Assembly: GCA_029783825.1 (NCBI GenBank)
Contig: JAREIK010003358.1
Span: 72,043 to 136,042, forward strand
From: Sapria himalayana
Lineage: Eukaryota; Streptophyta; Magnoliopsida; Malpighiales; Rafflesiaceae
Direction: 5' to 3'
Length of the DNA stretch: 64,000 bases
Numbering within the stretch: position 1 is the first letter of the stretch; each line of letters begins with the position of its first letter. A model generated the notes under the pieces. It ran no database searches, was not told the origin of the DNA, and was given only the letters and a program-made list of their open reading frames with translations. Shown in pieces: positions 54,001 to 64,000 of this stretch. The translations under genes were made by a program, and so were the position numbers.

Positions 54001-54752
54001 CAAAAAGAATTATTATTAATTATATATTATATATCGGTTTAATGGTTACTGTATTTAGGGATTACGAGGTCTAGGAGTTTACTTATTTAACTATGTATGC
54101 ATTTATTAGTTTATTTATTTTATTTAAAAAAACAAAAAACAAAAAAAATTATTTTTATGATTTTTTGATATTTTCAGAGGTTATAACCTCAGAAAATAAA
54201 ATAATTTTTAAAATTTTTCAAAAGTGAATTCAATATTTAGTTATAATAATCATTATATTTATATATCATATAAATTCAATATAAACTATTTTATTGATAA
54301 ATATTCTAATAATGATCAAAAAATAAATTAATAATCTATTATTAATAAGATAGATATCAATTATAATATAATTACAAAACCTAAAATGATTCAGAAGCAA
54401 AGCAAAACATATTATTATATAATAAATTTTTGTTTTGAAATTTTTTTTCTTTTAAAAAGTTTATCTATATTATTTTGATGAAAAATAATTTATATAAATT
54501 ATATTTGTGTAACTCATAATTTATTTTGTAATTAATATTTATATAAAAATAAACAAATAAAAAATTAAATTTGAATAATTAAAATTAAAATTAAAATAAA
54601 AATGAGATTTAATATTTATTATTTAGGATATACCAGTTTAATTTAAATTAGATCTGTCTCACTAATAATTTAATTTGTAATTAATATTTCTATAAAAATA
54701 AACTGATGAATAATTAAAATTAAAATTTTACTGAATAATTAAAATAATTTAT
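54001..54752 (-). repeat. AT-rich satellite, R orientation (block R2b)
   Basis: One full monomer of type A (heptamers near 54030-54120, palindrome near 54172-54198) is followed by a short monomer (near 54640) between the truncated hAT and S2. The mirror region on the left (16207-19231) holds the same short monomer plus four full monomers and part of a fifth. About 2.3 kb of array was probably deleted here, together with the hAT end. Confidence 0.9.
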
Positions 54753-55645
54753 TTTGTTCCTCTCTCAAATCTAGAATGATTGCTAAAGCTCTAACCAAAA
54801 TAATAGGAGCTTTTACTTTATCTCTATTATGTCTCATCATATTTGATGTTGAATCACTGGGCTATCAAAGGTAATTTGACTAATGTACGCAAATAGACTA
54901 AACCAAAGTTGTAGCCCTATGCGTTGAAATAGCTAGTTGTTGAGGATGATATTTATATTGATTATTGTAATTTCTTTTAAAATATCTCTCATGCACACAC
55001 TCAAAGCAATTTTTTTAAAACATAGTTCATCTCTAAAAAAATAACCACCTTGTAGCCTATTTGAACAAACTAGCCCCTGGGCAGTTTGAGGCAGGGCAAG
55101 AAGTATGGGCTCTCTTTCAATCAAGAATCAAAAAAATTATTTTATTGGCATGTCTAAGCCTTTTTTTTATATCCTCATTATATTAAAAGTATCATTTCTT
55201 TCTTTTTATAGTAAATGAGTTATGTATACAAGCTCATAATACCCAAAAAGGTGTAAATGAATCATATTCAAATGTATAAAAGGTTTTAATCAAAGGAAAA
55301 AGCAATAGTAATATTTCCAATCCCAAGAATTTTAGCAATAGAAAGTTATAAAGAGTAGTACTCGACCTTTAACTATTTCTAGGATCATGACTTTTGATCT
55401 TGAGGAATGTCCAAAGTTATAATCATTCCTAGTGCAGTGACTTTGCAATATAAAGATAAAATGCACAAGCTATGATCATATCCAATACTGTGACCCAATA
55501 TTATAGTGATTAAATATGTATTCATAATCATTCTTAGTGCCATAACACTATGTTCAATAGAGATACACAAGTTATGGCATATTCTCATTGATATGATTTT
55601 GTGTTCTAGAGACAAAATATAAAATCATGACCATTGCTAATGCTA
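54753..55645 (+). repeat. Non-satellite segment S2, inverted copy of S1
   Basis: The reverse complement of 15276-16206 aligns throughout, with scattered substitutions and a 48-bp deletion at AATCA (55288-55292, the complement of TGATT). The left boundary with satellite is identical to that of S1. At 55645 homology with S1 ends, but non-satellite sequence continues, so S2 retains more of the ancestral segment. Weak tandem similarity of about 100 bp is visible (GCnCTAnGAATGAT-type motifs on the complementary strand). No protein or RNA gene is recognised. Confidence 0.85.
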
Positions 55646-56767
55646 CAATAATCTAAAGCAAGAAAGAGACTGAATCCATAACTCACCCCTTGAGTCATGA
55701 CTTTGTGTTACATATACAAAAAGATAAATCTGTGACATTCCTAAAAGTTGTGAATTTCAATTTAAAATTAACACTTAGTCATTTGATTATAAAAGTCCAA
55801 AGCATGAGATTTAGGATTTAGGATTTATGGGTTAGGGTTATAGTTTATGGTCTAGGATTTAAAGTTTAGGATTTTTGTTTTTTTTTGTTTTTTTTTTGGA
55901 AAATGCACACTTTATTTATCATTTAGGCACACAACTTACAAGAGACTAAAAAGTTGACTAATTTTGGACTGCCCACCAAATCCTATGCACCTTAATGATT
56001 CTATGCATAAAATACATAAAAAAACATAATGCCTAATAATTCCAAGCATACGAATAAAACTAAAATCACCTAGCATTCCTAGCCTTCAGAGTTGGCATTG
56101 AGTCATTATGCTCACTGCATCCTTTCCATTCGGATTTTTCCAAGCCTTTTGGAGCAACCTGAATGATGCACCATATTAAAACTAAGCAAATATAAGATTG
56201 TGCATGTGTGTTACATGCATCATCAAGCATTTGCCTATGTCATTGCTATGCAATGGAATACATGTAAAGCTGAATACCCATAAATCCATAAGTCCATATC
56301 TACGGCACTTTGTCAATTCATTCTCACCTCTGTATTCCACATTCTTTTGCTCTAATGATCCTCAAAAGAGTATCTCTTGGGTTATAATGCTTCCTCCTCG
56401 AGGTCCAAGAAGCGGCTATATGTTGCACCGACAAAATATCAAAAAATATGCATGCATCAGTGTGCATGTGTGATGAGGTCCATCTCATAGTCTAAATATC
56501 TACCCGTACAACAAAGCTAGAATACAAGTAAAATTACAAAATGCTATAAAGATTGGTCTTCTGCTCCCGGGAGTGTAGCATCGCCTAATGTGTATTTACA
56601 AAATGCATTAGTGGGCCCCACTTAGAGATACTCATGGGTCCAGTTGCCCTCATTGCATGGTACATAGAGAACAGATAAGATTGTGCGTGTGAGTATGTCA
56701 TGATCCTTCTCTACAAGCACATGGTGCATAAAAAGTCCAAAATACAAATAAGACTACAAACATAAAC
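55646..56767. other. Non-satellite sequence without a recognised gene
   Basis: About 1.1 kb of more balanced composition, present only next to S2. It contains a telomere-like stretch (55808-55875), a T-rich run (55873-55899), and then sequence with CG-containing words, for example around 56395-56440 and 56560-56660. Loosely similar words recur near 56190 and 56675 (AAGATTGTGCnTGTGnGT) and near 56510 and 56745 (AATACAAnTAAnAnTAC), hinting at old duplication. The longest open frame (56198-56473, 91 codons) shows no family signature. The block ends at satellite near 56768. It could be low-copy host sequence or an eroded transposon. Confidence 0.6.
55808..55875 (+). repeat. Degenerate telomere-like repeat outside the satellite
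   Basis: Read in sevens: GATTTAG, GATTTAG, GATTTAT, GGGTTAG, GGTTATA, GTTTATG, GTCTAGG, ATTTAAA, GTTTAGG. It includes GGGTTAGGGTTA. It resembles an interstitial TTTAGGG-type tract and sits in non-satellite DNA, so it is independent of the monomer heptamer blocks. Confidence 0.6.
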
Positions 56768-58004
56768 TACAAATGTTATAACCTTTCAAAATATAATAAT
56801 TTATAATGTTTTTTCAAAAGTGATAACAATCTTTAGTTATAATAATCATTATATTTATATATCATATAAAGGCAATATAAACAATTTTATTGATAAATAT
56901 TCTAATAATGATCAAAAAATAAATTAATAATATATTATTAATAAGATAGATATCAATTAAAATATAATTATAAAATCTAAAATGATTTAGAAGCAAAGAA
57001 AAATATATTATTATATAATAATTTTTTGTTTAGAAATTTTTTTTTCTTTTAAAAATTTTATCTATAATTTTTTGATGAAAAATAATATATATAAAATATA
57101 TTTGTCTAACTCAATTTATTTTGTAATTGAAATTTATATATAAATAAACAAATAAATATTTAAAATGAATATTTAAAATTATAATGAAAAAAAATAAGAT
57201 TTATTATTTATTATTTAGGGATACCGATTTAATTTAAATTAGATCTGTCTCACTAATAATTTATTTTGTAATTAATATTTATATACAAATAAACTGATAA
57301 ATAATTAAAATAAAAATTTAAAATTATACTCAATAAAAATTAAAATGAGATTTTATATTTATTATTAATGTATACCAGTTTAATGGTTTAAGTATTTAGA
57401 GGTTTTGTCATTAGGAGTTTAGCGATTAATGTTTTTAGGCTTTTAGTGGTTTATAGGTTTTATATAAAAAAATAAAATAACAAAATAATATTTTATAATT
57501 TGTTATTATTTTCATAGGTTATCACCTTTCAAAATTAAAATAACAAAATATTTATTTTTATTATTTTTTGATATTTTCAAAGGGTATAACATTTGAAAAT
57601 ATAATAATTTTTAAATTTTTTTCAAATGTGAATTCAATATTTAGTTATAATAATCATTATATTTATATATCATATAAATTCAATATAAACAATATTATTG
57701 GTAAATATTCTAAAAATGATCAAAAAATAAATTAATAATCTATTATTAATTTGATAGATATCAATTAAAATATAATAAAAAACCTAAAATGATTCAGAAG
57801 CAAAGCAAAATATATTAATATATAATAATTTGTTGTTTTGAAATTTTTTTTTCTTTTAAAAAGTTTATCTATACTTTTTTGATGAAAAATAATATATATA
57901 AATTATATTTGTCTAACTCAATTTATTTTGTAATTAATATTTATATATAAATAATCAAATAAATATTTAAAATGTATATTTAAAATTATAATGAAAAAAA
58001 AAAT

Positions 58005-58042
58005 AAAATTTATTATTTATTATTTATTATTTATTATTTAGG
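58005..58042. repeat. Short 7-bp tandem run (TTATTTA)n
   Basis: About five units of TTATTTA precede the heptamer block of a monomer. Other monomers have only two to three units here. This is slippage within the satellite. Confidence 0.8.
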
Positions 58043-61000
58043 GATACCGGCTTAATTTAAATTAGATCTATCTCACTATTAATTTATTTTGTAATTAATA
58101 TTTCTATAAAATTAAATGTAAATAATTAAAATATAAATTTAAAATTATACTGAATAAAAATTAAAATGAGATTTAAGATTTATTATTAATGTATACCAGT
58201 TTAATGGTTTAAGTATTTAGAGGTTTTGTCGTTAGCAGTTTACCGATTTATGTTTTTAGGCTTTTAGTGGTTTATAGGTTTTATATAAAAAAATAAAATA
58301 ACAAAAAAAATTTCTATAATTTGTTATCATTTTCATAGGGTATAACCTTCGAAAATATAATAATATTTACAATTTTTTGAAATGTGAATACAATATTTAG
58401 TTATAATAATATTAATAATTATATATCATATAAATTCAAAATAAACAATTTTATTGATAGATTATATAATAATGATCAAAAATTAAATTAATAAAATATT
58501 AATAAAATGATAGATATTAATTAAAAAATATTTACAAAACCCAAATTGATTAAAAAGATATATTAATAAAATATATTACTAGATTATAATTTTTAATTTT
58601 TAAATTTTTACTTCTTTTATAAGCGTATATTTTTTTTATTAAAAAGAAATTAATTAAATTATATTTGTCGCACACATACTTTATTTTGTAATATATATTT
58701 CTATAAAAATAAACTAATAAATAATTAAAATGAATATTTAAAATTATAATAAATAGAAATAAAAATTAGATTTATTAATTATTAACTAGTATATAGCAGT
58801 TTAATGGGTTATGTATTTAGGCATTATGGGGTTTAGGAGTTTACTGATTTAACTTTGTATGCATTTAGTGGTTTATAGTTTTTATTTAAGAAAAAAAATA
58901 AAAAAAAATTATTTTTATTATTTTTTGATATTTTAAAAGGTTATAAACTTTGAAAATATAATAATTTTTAATTTTTTAAAAAGTGAATAAATATTTATTT
59001 ATAATAATCATAATAATTATAAATCATATAAATTCAATATAAACAATTATATTGATATATATTCTAATAATTATCATAAAATAAATTAAAAATCTATTAT
59101 GAATAAGATTGATATTACTTAAAATATAATATCAAAAACCTAAAATGATTCAAAAGCAAAGCAAGATATATTACTTATTATTAATTATTTGTTTTTAAAT
59201 TTTAATTATTATTTATAAGCTTATCTATTTTTTGATGAAAAATAATTTTTATAAATTATATTTTTAACTCATTATTTTTTTATAATTAATATATATATAT
59301 ATATAAAACTAAACAATCAAAATGAATTTTTTAAATTAAAATGAAAACAAATAAAAATGAGATTTATTAATTATTATTAAGGGTATACCCATTTAAACGA
59401 TTATCTATATAGGGGTATCAGAATTTTGTAGTTTAGTTATTTAAGCATTTAGGAATTTAGTGATTTATAGGTTTAATTTAAATAATGAAATAATAAATAA
59501 AAATATATATTTTTTGTATTTTTACATGTTAAAAGGTTATAATCTTTGAAAATATAATAATTTTAAATTTTTTTTCAAAAGTGAATACAATATTTAGTTA
59601 TTTAATTATTAAATTTATATATCATATAAATTAAATATAATTATTTTATTGATACATATTCTAATGATGATCAAAAAATTAGTTAGATATCAATTAAAAT
59701 ATAATTACAAAACCTAAAATGATTCATAAACAAAGTAAAATATATTACTATATAATAATTTTTTGTTTTGTAATTTTTTTTTCTTTTAATAAGTTTATCT
59801 ATATTTTTTTTGTTAAAAAATAATTTATATAAATTATATTTGTCTAACTTATAATTTATTTTGTAATTAATATTTATATAAAAATAAACAAATAAATAAT
59901 TAAAATGAATATTTAAAATTATAATGAAAAAAATAAAAATGAGATTTATTATTTATTATTTAAGATATACCTGTTTAAAAAATTTATCTATTTATGGTTT
60001 TAGAGATTTAGAAGTTATTGATTTAAGTATTTAGGAATTTAATGGTTTAGACCTTTTATTTAAACAATGAAATAACAAAAAAAATTATTTTTGATATTTT
60101 TTCAAATTTTCAAATGTCATAACATTTGAAAATATAATAATTTTAAAATTTTTTTAAAATGTGAATACAATTTTTAGTAATAATAATTATTATAATTATA
60201 TATAATATAAATTAAATATAAATTATTTTATTGATAAATATTATATAAATTATCAAAAAATAAATTAATAATCTATTATTAATATGATAGATATAAATTA
60301 AAATATAATTAAAAATCATACAATTATTCAAAATCAAAATAAAATTTATTACTAAATAGTAAATTTTTTTTAGGTTGTGCATCATTTTATAAGCTTATAT
60401 TTTTTTTTGATGAAAAATATATTATTTAAATTATATTGTCACTCATAATTTATTTTGTAATTAATATTTCTATAAATTATTTTAATTATATTTAAGGTTT
60501 ACGAGTTTAAATGTTTAGGTATTTAGGGGCTTCGGGGTTTAGAAGTTTAGAGATTTATGTATTTAGGCATTTAATGCTTTATAAGTTTTATTTAAACAAT
60601 GATATAACAAAAAATTTATTTTTATTATTTTTCTAATTTTTGAAGTTTATAACATTTGAAAATATAACAATTTTTAAATTTTTTTAATATGTGAATACTA
60701 TATTTAGTTATTATAATCTTAATAATTATATATCATGTTAATTCAATATAAACTATTATATTGATAGATATTATATTAATGATCAAAAAATAAATTAATA
60801 AACTATTATTAATAAGATAGATATTTTTTAAAATATATTTGCAAAAGGTAAATTTATTAAAAATCAAAGTAAAATATAATACTAAATAATGATTTTTTTG
60901 ATGTTTTGCTTCTTTTTATAAGTATATATTTTTTTGATATTAAAAGTAAATTATTTAAATTATATTTGTCTTCCACATAATTTATTTTTAATTTATAATT

Positions 61001-61162
61001 CTATAAAAATAAACTAATAAATAATTAAAATGAATATTTAAAATTATAATGAATACAAATAAAATTGAGATTTATTATTTATTATTCAGGATATACTAGT
61101 TTAATGGTTTAAGTATTTATGTGTTTTGGGGTTTAGTGATTTAAGTGTTTAGGACTTTTTAT

Positions 61163-61274
61163 AAAAAATTAATAAAAAATTAATAAAAAATTAATAAAAA
61201 ATTAATAAAAATTAATAAAAATTAATAAAAAATTAATAAAAAATTAATAAAAAATTAATAAAAAATTAATAAAC
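61163..61274. repeat. A-rich minisatellite, about ten 10-11-bp units
   Basis: Units of ATTAATAAAAA (eight or so of 11 bp, two of 10 bp) derive from the monomer phrase AAATTAATAAAC. They replace the stretch that should contain the palindrome: the sequence jumps from the heptamer block (GTGTTTAGGACTTTTTA) directly to the part just before ACTATTATTAATAAG. Roughly 300 bp of monomer is missing. Confidence 0.9.
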
Positions 61275-64000
61275 TATTATTAATAAGAATGATTTAAATT
61301 CAGATATAATTGCAAAAACTAAAATTATTCAAAATCAAAATAAAATATCTTACAAAATAATAAGTTTTTGTTTTTAAAATTCTTTATTTTTATAATCATA
61401 TATTTTTTTTGATAGGAAATAAATTATTTAAAATAGATCTATCTCACTAATAATTTATTTTGTAATTAATATTTTTATAAAAATAAACTGATAAATAATT
61501 AAAATAAAAATATAAAAGAATACTTGATAAAAATTAAAATGAGATTTATGATTTATTATTAATGTATACCAATTTAATAGTTTAAGTATTTAGAAGTTTT
61601 ATAGTATAGGAGTTTAGCGATTTATGTTTTTAGGAATTTAGTGGTTTATATGTTTTATTTAAACAATAAAATAACAAAAAAAAATTTGTAATTTTTTGTC
61701 ATTTTCATAGGTTATAACCTTTGAAAATATAATAATATTTAAACTTTTTTGAAATGTGAATACAATATTTAGTTGTAATAATTTTAAAAATTATATATCA
61801 TATAAATTCAATATATATAATTTTATTAATAGATATTATAATAATGATCAAAAATTAAATTAATAAACAATTAATAATAAGATTAAATTTAATTAAAAAA
61901 TATTTACAAACCAAAATTGATTCAAAATTAAAGTAAAAAATATTACTGGATAATAATTTTTAATTTTTAAATTTTTACTTCTTTTATCAGCATATATATA
62001 TATTTTTTGATTAAAAATAAATTATTTATAATATATTTGTCACACTCATAATTTATTTTGTAATAAATATTTATATAAAAATAAACTAATAAATAATAAA
62101 AATGAATATTTAAAATAATAATAAACTCAAATAAAAATTAGATTTATTAATTATTAAGTAGCTTATAGCAGTTTAATGATTTATGTATTTAGGCATTACG
62201 AGCCTTAGGAGTTTACTGATTTTACTGTATATGTATTTAGTGGTTTATAGGTTTTATTTTAAAAATAAAATAATAAAATATTTATTTTTATTATTTTTTG
62301 ATATTTTCAAAGGTTATAACATTTGAAAATATAATAATTTTTAAATTTTTTTCAAAAGTGAATTCAATATTTAGTTATAATAATCATTATAGTTATATAT
62401 CATATAAATTCAATATAAACAAAATTATTGATAAATATTCTAAAAATGATCAAAATATAAATTAATAATCTATTATTAATAAGATAGATATCAATTAAAA
62501 TATAATAAAAAAACCTAAAATGATTCAGAAGAAATCAAAATATATTACTATATAATAATTTGTTGTTTTGAATTTTTTTTTCTTTTAAAAAAGTTTTTAT
62601 ATATTTTTTTGATGAAAATTATATATATAAATTATATTTGTCTAACTCATAATTTATTTTTTAATTAATATTTATATAAAAATAAACAAATAAATAATTA
62701 AAATTATTATTTTAAACTATAATGAAAAAGATAATATTAAGATTTATTCTTTATTATTTTGGGTATACCAGTCTAATTTAAATTAGATCTATCTCACTAA
62801 TAATTTATTTTATAAATAATATTTCAATAAAAATAAACTTATAAATAATTAAAATACAAATTTTAAATTATACTGAATAAAAATTAAAATGAGATTTATA
62901 AATTATTATTAATGTATATCAGTTCAATATTTTAAGTATTTAGTGGTTTATAGGTTTTATTTAAACAATGAGATAACAAAAAAAATTATTTTTGATATTT
63001 TTTTACATTTTCAAAGGTTATAACCTTTGAAAATAAAATAATTTTAAAAATTTTTAAAAATGTGTATATAATATTTAGTAATAATAATCATTATAATTAT
63101 ATATTATATAAACTAAACATAAACAATTTTATTGATAGATATGATATCAATTATCAAAAAATAAATTAATAGGCTATTATTAATATGATAAATATAAATT
63201 AAAATATAATTGCAAAACCTAAAAATATTCAAAATCCAAGTAAAATTTATGACAAAATAATTATTTTTTTTTAGTTTTTGCTTCTTTTTCTAAGCTTATA
63301 TTTTTTTGATGAAAAATAAATTATTTAAATTATATTTGTGTCACTCATAATTTATTTTGTAATTAATATTTTAATAAATTATTTAAATTTTATTTAAGGT
63401 TAACGATTTTAAATGTTAAGTATTTAGGGGCTTCAGGGTTTAGGAGTTTATATATTTATGTATTTAGGTATTTAATGGTTTATAAGTTTTATTTAAACAA
63501 TGACATAACTAAAATATTTATTTTTGTTATTTTTTCTCATTTTTGAAGGTTATAAACTTTGAAAATATAATAATTTTTAAATTTTTTTTATATGTGAATA
63601 GTATATTTAATTATGATAATCTTAATAATTATATATCATGTAAATTCAATATAAACAATTATGTTTAAATATATTATATTAATGATCAAAAAATAAATTA
63701 ATAAACTATTATTAATAAGATAGATATTATTTTAAATATTTTTGCAATACGTAAATTTATTCAAAATCAAAGTAAAATATATTACAAAATAATACTTTCT
63801 TTGATGTTTTGCTTATTTTTTTAAGTTTATATTTTTTGTTATTAAAAGTAAATTATTTAAATTATATTTGTCTTCCTCATAATTAATTTATAATTTATAA
63901 TTCTATAAAAATAAACTAATAAATAATTAAAATGAATATTTAAAATTATAATGAATACAAATAAAATAGAGATTTATTATTTATTATTCAAGATATACTA

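Larger units (their letters stand above)
56768..64000 (-). repeat. AT-rich satellite, R orientation (block R2c)
   Basis: The array continues to the window end, with palindromes near 56770, 57520, 57577, 58330, 58935, 59528, 60100, 60637, 61702, 62303, 63010 and 63542. Two palindromes near 57520 and 57577, only about 57 bp apart, mark a local monomer fusion. Short monomers precede B-type monomers near 57240, 58060 and 62770. Variant order B (58.20), A (58.80), H (59.39), I (59.98), C (60.49), D (61.10), B (61.57), A (62.16 kb) is readable. The monomer around 61.16 kb has lost its palindrome to a minisatellite. Confidence 0.92.

Noticed and set aside
55385..55615. 76-codon open frame in S2.
   Set aside because: The equivalent S1 sequence does not support a conserved protein. 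The frame coincides with a degenerate tandem repeat of about 100 bp.
15276..55645. A single perfect giant palindrome centred near 36 kb.
   Set aside because: The satellite switches strand at 4.0, 15.3-16.2 and 40.7 kb, not at the mirror centre. The arrays beyond the first one or two monomers next to the hATs are not collinear, so only an eroded inverted duplication is supported.
56198..56473. 91-codon open frame in the non-satellite segment.
   Set aside because: It has no recognisable domain, no family signature and no supporting neighbours. The length is compatible with chance in sequence of this composition.
56450..56500. Possible hammerhead ribozyme, because of a GATGAG word near 56473.
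   Set aside because: The required partner core (CGAAAC and paired stems) was not found nearby.
1..64000. CRISPR array or other prokaryotic defence locus.
   Set aside because: Monomers are about 590 bp and diverged throughout, with no short identical repeats separated by unique spacers. The transposons, intron and telomere-type repeats are of plant kind.

Overview
The window looks like plant nuclear heterochromatin, probably from a eudicot. It holds no intact host gene and no recognisable rRNA or tRNA gene. The background is an extremely AT-rich tandem satellite with monomers of about 560-610 bp. Each complete monomer carries (i) a block of about 11-12 degenerate heptamers that look like decayed plant telomere repeat (CCCTAAA/TTTAGGG), (ii) a near-perfect palindrome centred on GGTTATAACC, and (iii) recurrent TGATCA and, in many copies, AAGCTT sites. 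The plant call rests on the heptamers, on the BED/hAT transposase family and on an LTR-retrotransposon solo LTR.

Layout: 1-558 is a 3' piece of a hAT transposon. 570-4019 is satellite in 'forward' (F) orientation, meaning the heptamers read CTAAA on the + strand, interrupted at 1292-1863 by a solo LTR. 4020-15275 is satellite in reverse (R) orientation. 15276-16206 is a non-satellite segment (S1). 16207-40709 is F satellite, interrupted at 19232-22925 by a complete-ended but decayed hAT element on the minus strand. 40710-64000 is R satellite, interrupted at 50605-54000 by a 3'-truncated hAT on the plus strand and at 54753-56767 by a longer, inverted copy of the S1 segment (S2) plus about 1.1 kb of other non-satellite sequence.

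The most informative structure is a mirror arrangement, S1-satellite-hAT(minus) on the left and hAT(plus)-satellite-S2 on the right. Both hATs sit at the same base of the monomer, in the same orientation relative to it, beside flanks that share private variants. S1 and S2 also share a satellite junction. One ancestral block was therefore apparently duplicated in inverted orientation and then reshaped by deletion and satellite turnover. Monomer variants recur in a fixed order (higher-order repeats), and several break points carry short templated filler copied from 60-76 bp away.

Nothing here looks like a working gene system. The transposase copies are pseudogenes, although a 91-bp GT-AG intron and a short last exon can still be recognised in them.
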